Below are positions 10,393-22,025 of a DNA stretch of 64,000 nucleotides, piece by piece. The notes under the pieces were generated by a model. That model was not told the origin of the DNA and ran no database searches. It worked only from the letters and a program-made list of their open reading frames with translations. Origin of the DNA: Coprinellus micaceus (taxonomy: Eukaryota > Basidiomycota > Agaricomycetes > Agaricales > Psathyrellaceae); assembly GCA_951394405.1 (NCBI GenBank), contig OX596337.1:3224001-3288000 (forward strand), read 5' to 3'. The position numbers and the translations under genes were made by a program. Each line of letters begins with the position of its first letter. The stretch's first letter is position 1.

Positions 10393-12780
10393 CTAGTCAT
10401 CCTCATCCTCGGAGTCTGACCCCAAGTCAATTGTCGGCATCTCCTCGTCTTCGTCCTGCTCCTCGTCAGACGCAAGCCCAGCGCTAGTGCTAGCAACTGC
10501 CGCCGAGGTGCTCGCGGTCGCCGATGAAGTTTGTATATCTTTTAGGAGATCAGGTTGCCGGACGGCAGTCGGCTTCCAGTTGGCGAATGGCGCAAGGGTA
10601 GGGGTAAGGGCAGCTGGTCCCTGCCCCGGTAAGGTAGGCTGGGAAAGCAGGGGCGGGTTGGAGACGAAGGACGTCGAGGGTCGTTGCTGCTGTTGTGGAC
10701 GGACGGACTCAGATGTCCTGGCCGCCGCCATGGGAGCGTTTGGCGCAAACGAATCCTGCATCTCGGCGTCTTGGTCTGTAGCATCTTGGTCTCCCAGGCC
10801 TTCAGCGAATTCCAACCCAAGCTTTTTACGTGCGGATGCCTCTTCCTCTGACTCTTCGACGCGGAAGAGGGTGAGGGCGTGGGTTGAGGGGATAGGCCGG
10901 ACGATGGGAGGGAGGCGCGGGTGGAGGAGGAGGTCGAGGGAGGCGTGGGTCTGTAAGAATAGGTTTGGGTCAGTGTTGTTTTTATGGATACGGAAAGAAT
11001 GAAGGGAAAGGTGTACCTCTGCGTCTCCGTTCTTGACACAATCCCTCACAATCAAAGGAAGCGTCTTTTGCAAACTAACAGACGAAGTCGAAGCGATCTC
11101 CGTGCAGATACTGTTTACTGTTTTCTGGACTTGGTGGAAGACTTGAGGGTTGGGCGAGAGTACAGAAGGGGACAACTGGGAAAGTGAGAGCTGGAGGGAG
11201 AGGAGGATGCGGGACGCCAGGGAGCTCTGAGAACTGGATAGGTTGGGATTATGGATGGTGTACCGAACGATTTCCAGTGCAGAGAGTAGGACTTGGGCAT
11301 CAACCTCGGTTGGGCAGATAATTTCCCTTGTGACCTTGAACACTTCGTCTCCAGCGTAGCTCTTTGCCTTCTTCTTCCCTTTCTTACTACCACCCGCGTC
11401 GGTGGAGTTACTAACGGCTTCGGATTTTGTGGAAGACGAGAGGATGATGACGAGTTCGGGGAGGACGGCGCGCATGATACGGTTCGGGGCAATGGGGGTG
11501 TCGGCGAAGCGTGTCTTTTGTAAGAGGTTTTGGAGTGCGGTGAGGATGTGCACTTTTTGGTGGTTGGAAGGGGTTTGTTCCAGTCGGAATGCGAGGATAG
11601 TAAGGAGCTTTGGGAGGCTGGGTTCGAGGTATTGCGGGATGCTCGAGGCCAAAGAAGAGATGATCTCGCAGCCGTATTTCCAGAGTGAAGGGACGACGGA
11701 AATTTCCATAGAACGGGCGGTAGGGTCAATGAAGCCATCGGCCTGGCCTTCAGTGGAGGAGCTGACTAGAGCAATGGCGAATTTTATGAGTTGTCCGCAT
11801 GGGATCTGCACTGGTCGGGTGGTCATCGTGCTAAGCAACTCGCGGATTATAATCGAGCAGCACCGAATCCTATCCACATTCAAAGGCACCGCAACCGAAG
11901 GATCTACCCCAGTCTGGGGTGGGGTCTGGTTTCTGCCTTCGCTAGGGAACGTCGTCCTCACAGCGTGGAAAGCTTCCCAGCCAAAAGCCATGTTATCATC
12001 GAGGGCCTTGCGCCAGAGGTTAGCGGCTCCGACTTTCCCCCCTGTGAGGTGGAGGATGGAGTATAGGCGAGATGCGGCTTCCATGAGGGGCGTGGGGGTG
12101 GAACGGGGGTAGCCGCCGTTGAGGAAGCTGAGGGCGAGGGAGGAGAGGGAGGAGAAGGTGGCTCGGTGGGCGTTGGGGTAGATGGGCATGAGGCGGGCGA
12201 GGGTGTCGAGGCAGAGTTCCTGGGTGTTTGTGTGAGTGGCGATATGGGTTTGGGGTGGGTAAGCGTACCTTTAACTCGACATTCTCGTGCGTCGCGGCTA
12301 GGTTTGAGAGGGCGGCCGTGAATTTTGGGACGTTGGGTAGAGAGATTTGTCTCTGGAATTCTGACAATTCGAGGGCGGTGGTGAATATTGTGACGAGCAG
12401 CCTAATGGAAGCCTTTTTAACCGCAACGGGTTCTGGCCTCTTGGACCAAGTGAGTTCCATGGACGACAAAGCACGAAGGCAACACATACCGACAGAGTTG
12501 GCACGACAATTGGAAGCCACGCCGCCGTTGACTCGACCATGAACGACCTAGAGATGGTTGAAGCCTTGTGTGCAACACATAGCCCTGCCCAACGCGCTCC
12601 AGCGTCCTTGGAATGAAGCAACGAGGAGATCCTCGCCGACCATTTTGCGAGATGGGAGTTGGGGACGAAGGAGTCCGGGGTGAGCGAGCCGAGGACGTAT
12701 GGCAGATGGGCGACGGCGGACGCGTCAGAGGCGAGCTGCAGCTGGAGTAGGCTTTTGAGTTGGGAACCTGCCTCTGCCAT
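10393..12780 (-). CDS. RIX1: Pre-rRNA-processing protein RIX1/IPI2 (PELP1 family)
   Basis: Exons (complement) 10393-10950, 11017-12219, 12269-12439 and 12490-12780 give 740 aa. The Rix1-Ipi1-Ipi3 complex acts in ITS2 processing and in remodelling pre-60S particles with Rea1. The N-terminal ~400 residues form an ARM/HEAT-like helical array including WSARISSLLHSKDAGARWAG and KKASIRLLVTIFTTALE, typical of the RIX1 domain. The C-terminal ~170 residues are low-complexity and end in an acidic run (EEQDEDEEMPTIDLGSDSEDEDD-like), as in PELP1. The intron at 10951-11016 is exactly 66 bases and contains no in-frame stop, so a reader could miss it; its ends (GTACAC...TTACAG) and the non-homologous insert it would add argue for splicing. 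It is divergent from the Laa2-like gene (132 bases between ATGs). Confidence 0.85.
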
Positions 12781-12912
12781 TTTGAGAGGGAAGATGTAAG
12801 TTAAGCGCCGGGCAGAAAAGTGATCAGGCCTGGAATTCAAACACAGGCAAATAGTAATCCATCAATCAGACTCTCGTCGTTAGAAGACATTACATCTTTC
12901 TACCACACCACT

Positions 12913-14121
12913 ATGGACGATGATTTCACGTTCGGCGCCTCAGTATGGGCAACACCAGACCCAGCAGAAGAGAAACCCACCGCCCCACTCCCCGAGTCAC
13001 CCGTGGACAAGCGGAAACCCCCAGCGCCCCTAACACTTGACGCTCAGGAAGATAACTTTGCCCCCACCGACGCGGCCTTTGACGATTTTGACGACGACGA
13101 CTTCGGGGCACCCGCAGGGGCTGTTCAGTTTGCAGAGGGGAAGGACGATGATTTTGGAGATTTCGAGGACTTTGAGGAGGGGGAAGATAATGGGGGTTTC
13201 GCGGCGCCTGTATCGTTCCAGGATGTGCAATTTGAAGACCCGTTCGCAGCTCCAGGGCCTTCAAGATTCAGACAGTGGCAGCCGCTCAAGCTAGACCCTG
13301 TCCCTTCGTACCCAGACCTGCAGGAGGAGATCTACGAGATTCTGGATCCTATATGGGCTGATGAAGATATTTCGAGGGTTACGACTGACGATCCTATGCG
13401 GGAGGTGGAAGGTGTCGGACAGATCCTAGTCACCCCCTCAAGGTGTGTAATTTCACCATCTTCCCGTGGCCCTTCATTCACCTCGAGAGTAGTCGGCAAA
13501 TGCACAAATCACTCCTGCACCCCCCATCAGCACTACGACTGCCCAACTGGACGCGTTCACGGATACGACGCCAGCACCTCATTTCCCTCGGTATTCCTGT
13601 CAACCTCGACGAAGTCCTCCCCCAGGCAAATGGCCGTCCAATGCCCACGCTCGAAGTCCGCACCCGCCCCATGTCCGCGCCTCCAGATAGGCAACCACTT
13701 CCACGACAAGGTCCTGGGTCGAATCACCCTTCGCGCTCTGGTACCCCGCAACCATCAGGACCGCGAAGTAACCTCGTTGCACAGTTCGGGCCCAAGCCAG
13801 AACTGGACACTGCGAAGATCAACAAACTCTTGGAGTTTGAATCAGGTTGGCGACTCGATTCGTGCCTGTTGCTCGTTCTCACCCGACGCTTTAGATTACC
13901 TTGCTATGCAACCATTACCCAACCTCGAGCGCATTCTATCCGAGCTGAAGATGCAGACCGCAAATACATCGGGTCTACTGACCTACCTGCTGCAGTCGCG
14001 GGAAGCTTTACAGCAGGATTCAGAGACGTACAACGGGCTAATCGCCAGCGTGGTGTCGGAGATGGCACAGAAAGTGAAATCCGGCAAACCCATGGGTCGG
14101 TCGATGAGTGTAAGGCGGTAA
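12913..14121 (+). CDS. Clathrin-adaptor accessory protein, Laa2/DUF5102-like (tentative)
   Basis: Exons 12913-13442, 13493-13845 and 13895-14121 give 369 aa. The first 120 residues are very acidic and carry phenylalanine-based motifs (DDFGDFEDF, AFDDFDDDDFG, FGASVW) of the type that bind AP-1 and GGA ear domains. The middle holds RSRIRRQHLISLGIPVNLDEVLP, which I associate with the fungal DUF5102/Laa2 family that, with Laa1, steers the AP-1 adaptor at the trans-Golgi. The C-terminus is a helical segment from LPNLERILSEL to MAQKVKSGKPMGRSM. There are no membrane helices. The motifs are seen directly; the Laa2 name is from memory of the family pattern and could be wrong. Confidence 0.6.
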   Translation: MDDDFTFGASVWATPDPAEEKPTAPLPESPVDKRKPPAPLTLDAQEDNFAPTDAAFDDFDDDDFGAPAGAVQFAEGKDDDFGDFEDFEEGEDNGGFAAPVSFQDVQFEDPFAAPGPSRFRQWQPLKLDPVPSYPDLQEEIYEILDPIWADEDISRVTTDDPMREVEGVGQILVTPSRCVISPSSRGPSFTSRVVGKCTNHSCTPHQHYDCPTGRVHGYDASTSFPSVFLSTSTKSSPRQMAVQCPRSKSAPAPCPRLQIGNHFHDKVLGRITLRALVPRNHQDREVTSLHSSGPSQNWTLRRSTNSWSLNQVGDSIRACCSFSPDALDYLAMQPLPNLERILSELKMQTANTSGLLTYLLQSREALQQDSETYNGLIASVVSEMAQKVKSGKPMGRSMSVRR

Positions 14122-14208
14122 CTGTACGCTGTAAACTATCTGGCTTGGAATGGAGATTAGATGCCGCCACGCGCGCTTAGACTTTCCCTTGGCGAATTGA
14201 TGGCGGAT

Positions 14209-14214
14209 CACGTG
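14209..14214. promoter_or_regulatory. CACGTG box upstream of the Pol I subunit gene
   Basis: A palindromic CACGTG, preceded by GAT, lies 129 bases before the RPA190 ATG. The same hexamer occurs at similar distances upstream of LCL2, RCC1 and SVP26. In fungi this is the core site of bHLH factors such as Cbf1; use here is inference. Confidence 0.35.
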
Positions 14215-14342
14215 CTCGAAAAAAGTGACCCCTGCGCTCTCGGTGATTCAATGGAATACTACTCCTGGACCGTCTCTATGTACTAATACTCCCCCTTCTC
14301 CTCCTAATCCCGCCCTTCACACTGTAATACACCCCCAAAATC

Positions 14343-17300
14343 ATGAATATCGCCCACTCACTGCCGACTACCGTCGAGGGCGTCTCGTTTTCGTTCCTGT
14401 CCGCAGAGGACATTCGACGGATATCGGTCAAACAAATCGTGAACCCCGTCTTGCTCGATGACCTCAATAGACCAAACGTTGGGGGTCTGTACGACCCCGC
14501 CCTCGGCCCCCATGATCGTTCGGACATGTACGTGCGATCCTGGACTGTTCTTGGTTGGGATATATCCAACTAACGAATTGGTTGCAGCTGCTCGACATGC
14601 CATCTTACCTACTTCACCTGCCCCGGTCACTTTGGCCACATCGAGCTTCCAGGACCGGTTTTCCACCCTCTATTCATGGGGAACCTCTACAACCTTCTCC
14701 GAGGATGCTGCATGTTCTGCCATAGATTCAAGATGAACAGGACCGTGGTATGTGTTCAAGTTAGGCGCCCTGGATATGTTTTGCTTGGCTCACATACATT
14801 CATCGTCGCTGTAGCTCTGGAAGTACATGGCCAAGCTCCGACTGCTAGAGCGCGGGCTCGTCGATGCTGCGTTGGGTGTAGACGATCTGCATTTGAAGGT
14901 GTCTGGTGGGAAGGGCAAGGGCAAGGCAGACGACTCGGAGGATGTGGAAATGGATGTGGAAGACGAGGTCCCAGATGAGAAGCCGGAGGAGTTCATGGCT
15001 CGTATCAATCTATACGTCGCTATCCACCTATCACGGACGAAGAACTCGCGCGACGACTATAAAAGCGAGAACGCGTATCAGCTGAGGAAGGAGGTTATCC
15101 AGGAATTCCTACGGAATTGTATCTTGAAGAAGTGTCAGAATGGGGACTGCTCCTCGTACGTCTTATCTCGTCGTTACTTACGTGATTTTCAAAACTAAGA
15201 TTTAACTTTACAGACACGCGTACACCTACCGAAAAGAAGGCCACACCAAAATTATCGAATACGATTTGTCTCCAAAGCAAAAAGGCCAGAACCAGAGGCG
15301 GCGGCCTGACGTCCTCTTGGCCGAAAAGTCCTTGACTCAGTACGCGAACGCGAAAGGCAAGAAGCGTGCCGATGACGAGGATGTTGAGATGGAAAGCAGT
15401 GGTAGTTCAGAGAGTGAAGGCGAGGGTGACGACCTCCTGGAGGACTCGGACGAGAGCGACGCCGACGAGCCCCTCGCGAAGACGCATACTGGAGAAGACC
15501 TTCCCCGAGCGGCCAACGGGAAGATCAAGACCACTCGCGGGAGGAACGAGCGCGTCATGGCACCTGAAGAGTGCCGTGCACACCTCCGCCGTCTCTTTAA
15601 GAGCGAGTCCGTCATGTGCGCTTTGCTCTTTGGTCGGCACGGCCCCCACGCTCCTGTCACCAGAGACCAGCTCTCCATCGCCTCCGCGGACATGTTCTTC
15701 ATCGAAGTCCTCCCCATCTCCCCAACCCGCTTCCGCCCCCCGGCAAAGATGGGCGAGACTCTCTTCGAGCATCCGCAAAATGAACTTCTAGCGAGAGTGT
15801 TGAACACGTCGTACCAGCTGCGCGATATCAATATGGACCTCCGGAGCGCGTCGACGAAGGGGGAGACGTTCGATGAGGCGAATAGGAGGACGCTGATGAG
15901 CAGGCTGCTTGAGAGGCTCATTCAGCTGCAGATCGACGTGAATAGCTTTATGGATAGCGGGAAGAATCCTCAGCCTGTGAGACAGGGCAAGCTACCGCCT
16001 GCGGGTGTCAAGCAGGGTTTGGAGAAGAAGGAGGGTTTGTTCCGAAAGAACATGATGGTGCGTTTCTCTTCGCCTAGTCTCGTAGCTACTCAACTCACTT
16101 CATTCTGCAGGGTAAACGTGTCAACTACGCCGCCCGTTCCGTTATTTCACCAGACGCCAACATTGAGCCTAGCGAGATTGGCATTCCTCCCGTCTTCGCG
16201 CGCAAATTGACCTTCCCCGAACCCGTCACCGCCGCCAACTTCCATGAGATGCGCCAACGGGTCATCACCGGCCCTCACGGATACCCTGGCGCCAGTATGG
16301 TCGAGTACGAGGACGGCCGTCAACAATCCTTGGACAAGCTTACTGTCGAGCAGAGGACTGCGATTGCCAACCAGCTTATGACTCCCCAAGGCGACCAGGC
16401 TAGTACGAAGAGGGGGTTGTATACGAGGACACCAGCTGTGAACAAGAAGGTGTATAGGCATCTCCAGGATGGGGATATCCTTATTCTGAACCGACAGCCA
16501 ACGCTGCATAAGCCTAGTATGATGTGTCATAAAGCGAAGGTTTTGCGCGGGGAGAAGACTATTCGTATGCACTATGCCAACTGGTACGTCTGCCTATTTG
16601 TGTTTGAAGATCCGCGCGCTGACGCTGTGGCAGTAACTCGTATAATGGTAGGTCTTTTACACCAGCGATCGAGGATAGTTGGGACTAACCATTCCCGATG
16701 AAAAGCCGATTTCGATGGTGATGGTACGTCAATTCTTCCTTTATCCGAGTACGCAGAGGGCTGATTTTCACTCGTGCAGAGATGAACATACATTTCCCTC
16801 GTGGGTATACCTCGCATACAATCCTTTGTGTGAATGAACTAAACACTTCCATTAGAAAACCATGTCGCCCGTGCCGAGGCCTACTTCATCGCCAATAACG
16901 ACAATCAGTACCTCGTGCCCACATCTGGTAACCCTATTCGTGGTCTCATTCAGGATCACGTCGTCGCTGGTGTTTGGATGACCTGTCAAGATGCCTTCTT
17001 CTCTCGGGAAGAGTACTTCCAACTTCTATATGGCGCTCTGCGGCCAGAAGAGGACCGTGACTCGAATTCTCGGCTTGTCACCCTCCCTCCGACTATCTGG
17101 AAGCCCAAGCCTCTGTGGACCGGAAAGCAGATCGTGAGCAGACCTTGTCAACTCGTGGTGACAGGCAGTTGCTGACAGTTGCGTCTTAGATCTCTACTGT
17201 CCTGAAGAACATCACTCCCAAGCAGTACGAAGGCCTCAACCTTCAGGCCAAGACCAAGGTTCCTGGTGGTCTCTGGGGCAAGGACTCGCAGGAGGACAAG

Positions 17301-20284
17301 GTCTTGTTCATGGACGGTGAGCTGCTTCGTGGTGTTCTCGACAAGGCCGCCTTTGGTGCCTCCGACTACGGTCTGGTTCACTCAGTCTATGAGCTCTACG
17401 GTGCCGACATCGCCGGAAAACTCTTGGGTGTCCTCAGTCGACTCTTCACCAAGTTCCTCCAACACCGCGCGTTCACCTGTCGAATGGACGATCTTATCCT
17501 CACTCCTGGGGGTGACAAGCAGCGCAGGAAACTCCTCGCTGATGGCAGCAACCTGGGGACTGAGGGCGCCATTGAGAACTTCCCCTCGCTCAACGGTGTC
17601 GACGAGAAGGAGATTCCTGATCAGCTCCGTGTTCTCCTGGAAGCTGTGCTTAGGGATGACAACAAGATGGCTGGACTGGATTTGACCGTCAAGACCAAAC
17701 TCTCGAAACTCACCACCTCCATCTCCAATTCGTGTCTTCCCGACGGCCTCCTCCGAAAGTTCCCCTTCAACCACATGCAGACCATGACGCTCTCCGGAGC
17801 CAAGGGTTCCAAGGTCAACGCGTCGCAGATCTCGTGTGCGCTGGGTCAGCAGGAGCTTGAGGGTCGTCGTGTGCCCGTCATGATCAGTGGAAAGACCCTG
17901 CCCTCGTTCAAGGCTTTTGAGACCAAGGCCATCGCCGGTGGGTATGTCGCCAGTCGTTTCTTGACGGGTATCAAGCCACAGGAGTTCTACTTCCATTGTA
18001 TGGCTGGGCGTGAGGGGCTCATCGATACCGCCGTCAAGACCTCTCGTTCCGGTTACCTCCAGAGGTGTTTGATCAAGCACCTGGAGGGTCTCCGCGTGCA
18101 CTACGACCACACCGTCCGGGGCAGCGACAACTCGGTGTACCAGTTCGTGTATGGTGGCGACGGTTTGGATGTCACGAAGCAGAAGCACATCCAGGAGTTC
18201 GGGTTCATCGCGCAGAACCAGATCTCCGTGGCGAAGAAGCTCCAGCCTAAGAACGTTATCGGGGCCGTTGACCAGTTCGAAGCGGCCAAGTACATGAAGA
18301 AGGTTCTAGGAAAGAGTACGGTGCGGCCGAAGGACAGGCTCAAGCCTGCGAAGAGGGACAAGTACGATCCGGCGCTGTCGAAGTACAGCCCGAGTAGATA
18401 CTTGGGTGCAACGAGCGAGGCGTTTGCGGAGAACGTTGCCAAGTATATTGAGGGTAACAAGGATGGCTTGTTGGGCGGCAATGAGGATGATAAGCCGTAC
18501 CCCAGTCGGAAGGAGCTCCTCAACCCCAGGATCTTCAGCCTGCTCATGAATGTGAAGTACATGAGGAGTTTGGTGGAGCCTGGAGAGGCTGTTGGATTGC
18601 TGGCTTCCCAGGGGTGAGTGCCAAGGTCACTTCAGCGTCTTGACGGTGCTGACCCTCTCGCCTAGTGTTGGTGAACCATCAACACAGATGACGCTCAACA
18701 CTTTCCATTTCGCCGGTCACGGTGCTGCCAACGTCACCCTCGGTATTCCTCGTCTTCGTGAAATTGTCATGACCGCCTCGCAGAAGCCCAAGACGCCCTC
18801 GATGACGATGAAGATTCGGGCCGACACGCCAGCAGAGGACATCGACATGTTCTGCAAGCGCGCCAGCCGAGTTACTCTCGCGCAGGTGGTCAACGATGTC
18901 GTCGTCAATGAGCAGCTCCGCGTCCAGGGTCAGGCTCGGAGAACACAATTCACCGTGGACCTGAACTTCTTCCCGAAGGAGGAGTATCTGGAAGTGTACG
19001 ATGTCGAGCCTTCAGAGATTCTCGCCATCTTCGCCACAAAGTTCCCTCTGATTCTCAAGAAGGAGTTGCAGAATGAGCTCAAGAGGTTGGATGCGGACCT
19101 CAAGGGCCAGATTGCTGAGCTTGGGAAGGGTAAGTCTGTGCGGAGGAAAGATGGTGGAGACGGTAATGAGGAGGACGAGGACGAGGGCAAGGGAAGGAAG
19201 AACGCGGACGCCGGGAGCGACGACGACGACGACGCTGATGCTGATCAGGACAAGCGGGCGAGACAGAAGAAGCAGCAGGCGACGTACGAGAGCGACGACG
19301 ATGACTCGGAGGACGACGGAGAGGCTTTCAACGATGCCGACATTGAGGCCGCCTTCTCTGAAAATGGCAGTGAAAGCGGTGAGAAGCCCAAGCTGAGCAA
19401 GAAGCAGGCGAACTTCAAGCAGCTTGTTGCAAAGACGTCAGACATCTTCCAGGGCCACCTTCCATACGCAGTCTCGTTCGGCTTCGATGATACCAAGGCT
19501 ACCTTCCAAGTCGAGGTAAGAAAGGGCTTCTATCGTTTGTTTCGTTCTGTCGGATGCTAATGACCGCATACCGTAGTTCCGCCCTGACATGCCCAAGCTC
19601 CTCTTTGTTGGCATTATCGAACGGACATGCCGTGCTGCCATCATCCGTGAAATCCCCGGTATTACGGACTGTTTCCAAGTAAAGGAGGACGGAAAGAAAG
19701 GAGAGGATCCCCAGATCAAGGTGGGCCATTCGCAGCGCTGTGAATCCCCGTCTGGACACTGAAAGCCGCTCTTTCGACAGTTGACGACGAACGGTTCCAA
19801 CTTCCGAGGCGTCTGGGAGTTCTCTGCGAGCGGTGGGGAGAGTATCATTGAGGACGAAGAGATCTACTCCAACGACATCTACGCTATCCTCAAAACCTAC
19901 GGTGTAGAGATGGCCCGTGCGGCGATTCTGAAGGAAGTCGGAGGGGTCTTCGCAGCCTATAGCATCCAGGTCGATCCCCGGCATCTTGAGCTGATTGCTG
20001 ACTACATGGTGAGTGGCCCGGGCTTCTGTCAGGTTCCGTCAAATGACTGATTCCTTTATTAGACCTTTGATGGAGCCTATAAGCCCTTCAACCGCAAAGG
20101 TATCTCGACGAACCCATCGCCGCTGCTCAAGGCTTCGTATGAGACGACGATGGCCTTCCTGTGCGATGCGACGCTGTACGGCGACTACGACGACCTGAAG
20201 ACGCCGTCAGGAAACATTGTAGTGGGCCGACCGAACGCAACGGGGACGGGGGTATTCGATGTGAAGATGGCAACTGGCGCGTAG
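14343..20284 (+). CDS. RPA190: DNA-directed RNA polymerase I largest subunit (RPA190/RPA1)
   Basis: Fourteen exons: 14343-14527, 14588-14747, 14815-15155, 15214-16057, 16111-16583, 16634-16647, 16706-16723, 16780-16800, 16856-17133, 17190-18613, 18666-19515, 19577-19720, 19781-20008 and 20063-20284, giving 1733 aa. This is the catalytic subunit of nucleolar Pol I, which makes the 35S pre-rRNA. Landmarks in order are the clamp zinc site [17 protein letters not shown]; a long acidic insert ([24 protein letters not shown]) in exon 4; [15 protein letters not shown]; the Mg-binding loop NADFDGDEMN with all three aspartates; the bridge-helix and trigger-loop region [21 protein letters not shown]; and [18 protein letters not shown] second acidic insert near residues 1370-1440 sits in the jaw, as in yeast A190. 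The active-site loop is spread over three tiny exons (14, 18 and 21 bases). It has no C-terminal heptad repeats, as expected for Pol I. Confidence 0.97.
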
Positions 20285-20316
20285 ATAGATAAAGGAACAG
20301 TAGAGACAATGAATGG

Positions 20317-20347
20317 GCGTGACAGTTCGACGCGTTACGTCACGCGA
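20317..20347. promoter_or_regulatory. GCGTGACA and MCB-like sites upstream of the KEN-box protein gene
   Basis: Within 190 bases between the RPA190 stop and the next ATG lie GCGTGACA (20317-20324), ACGCGT (20330-20335) and ACGCGA (20342-20347). ACGCGT is the fungal MluI cell-cycle box bound by MBF; GCGTGACA recurs in the SVP26-DID2 intergenic region. The sequences are seen; function is inference. Confidence 0.35.
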
Positions 20348-20474
20348 CCGTGACATGTGCCACGCGGCAAGGGCATGTCAGGCTTTGTTCAATATATTCT
20401 TGGGAATTTTCAACCTTTTCCGCAACGCTCATAAGGACCCTCGCCTCCATTCTCGTCCCTTGGCCTCTACTTCC

Positions 20475-21386
20475 ATGAGTCGCCCCGGTCCCCTGCAAGA
20501 GCTGCCCCCAGCGCTCTACCGCGATGAATCATGTTCAACACAATCGCCCCGCCCAAACAAGCGACCGCTCTCCCCGTCGTGCCACAGTGCCCAGGACACC
20601 AAGCGACGCATCCTCCGCCATCCCAGTGGCTCAACCAGGGCAACCTCCCCCAAATTCGTAGACCAGACCAACTTCACCACCGTGCTTCGAGGTCCAGACA
20701 GCCCGGCCCGGGTACTCGACTTTGGCGCGAGCAAGGACATGGATGCGGAGAGGACACCGAGATCGAAGGGACTGCAGAACATCCAGCTGTCGCCTTCACC
20801 CAAGATGCAAGGGACGACACGAACCGCGTCGAAGGCGAGCTCAAGTTCCTCGGTCAAGGGACCCTTCGACTTCCCCGCATCCCCACCAGCTCCCATACGC
20901 CACTTACCGAAACACCCCCTGGTCTTTGAGCTGGTTCCACGCGAGTTGCCACCCCTGGTCGACCCCACGTCAATACACTACCCTGGGTTCGACGTCCATC
21001 GCGATCCCTACATCGTTCAAGCGCGTTTAGACACGTCCCGGACCCTCGACATCTCCATGGAGGAGGAGGATGGGGAGGAGAAAGAGAATGACCGCGAGAT
21101 CCGCCCGTTCAACTCAACTCTGGCCCCCGAAATCAAACCCGACTCCATGATCACAGTCTCTCCCGACAAGGGGAAGGTGCGGTTGATCATCGACGGCACC
21201 AAGGAGCTCTGCCTCAATCACAAACGGATCTTCGCCAACGGCTTCGAGGACGACATCGTCGATTTCACCATGTTCTCTCCTCGGCGTTCGACGCGCCTTG
21301 CGAGCTCAGCGGCCCTGTTGGACGAAGATAGCCAACGACCCTTTGATTGGCGATCGTTTGGGGGTGGCGGTAGACTCGCTGGCTGA
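20475..21386 (+). CDS. Hypothetical disordered protein with KEN box, 303 aa
   Basis: A single exon with no intron, unusual for this window. The family is not recognised. The protein is mostly disordered, rich in Ser, Pro and Arg, with several SP/TP sites (TQSPRPNKRPLSPS, RTPRSKGLQ, QLSPSPK, FSPRRSTRL). A basic cluster could serve as a nuclear signal. The sequence GEEKENDREIRP contains a KEN box, and RSTRLASSA contains an RxxL. Together with the MCB-like sites in the promoter this fits a cell-cycle substrate degraded by APC/C, but that is inference from short motifs only. The ATG at 20475 (TCCATGAG) follows a CT-rich leader; an in-frame ATG-like extension upstream covers the promoter motifs and was not used. 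Confidence 0.7.
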   Translation: MSRPGPLQELPPALYRDESCSTQSPRPNKRPLSPSCHSAQDTKRRILRHPSGSTRATSPKFVDQTNFTTVLRGPDSPARVLDFGASKDMDAERTPRSKGLQNIQLSPSPKMQGTTRTASKASSSSSVKGPFDFPASPPAPIRHLPKHPLVFELVPRELPPLVDPTSIHYPGFDVHRDPYIVQARLDTSRTLDISMEEEDGEEKENDREIRPFNSTLAPEIKPDSMITVSPDKGKVRLIIDGTKELCLNHKRIFANGFEDDIVDFTMFSPRRSTRLASSAALLDEDSQRPFDWRSFGGGGRLAG

Positions 21387-22025
21387 AGGCGATTTGTGAC
21401 TTGGTTTCCTTGGGACAGTTTTTCGGCATCTTCTCATGATACGGCCTGGGCATCCTGCATTGTCTTCCGAGCATTCACCATCATCTGCACTGCTACCACA
21501 CCATCCATCATCATGACCGACCTCGCAACATATCTATCCTAACCTATTCACAACTACTTGACAATATCGGCTTCCCCACTACCCTACGCCGCTCCTTGCA
21601 CCCGTTCAATCCCTTGTGCCACTGTCCTTTTCCACTTCATGCCCTTTTCTTTTGTTTCTTTCTCCGTTCACGATGGGATTTGTACCAATTATGACCTTTT
21701 TTTCACCATGTACTATCTGCTCCATCTTCATCTCTATCTCTTTTTTTCTCTTAGCGTTGTGCCACGGTCGATTAGCGCCCGTTGGCACCCCGAGCGACAC
21801 CCGAGTAACTAGGCATAGGATCACACCATGTACCATCTTTAGATACAGTCTTGAATACAGCTCCGTTGATTGTGTAGACGATTTTTGCCTAAAACGCGTC
21901 GACCGACTTTCGAACAGCAACGTGGCAAAGATCACGTGCTTGGTTTTAGCGCTGGTCCGAGTCTGATCGCCGTCATCGCTCGCCCCTGAGAGCACATTTC
22001 ACCCTTTTCTCGAAACCATATCATC
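21387..22025. other. Intergenic region, 3' flank of the KEN-box gene and LCL2 promoter
   Basis: No gene seen. A T/C-rich tract runs through about 21600-21760. CACGTG occurs at 21933-21938, 88 bases before the LCL2 ATG. Confidence 0.4.

Noticed and set aside
17382..18188. Long minus-strand open frame opposite RPA190
   Set aside because: A mirror frame caused by codon bias of the real gene; its product is low-information and the plus strand is certain.
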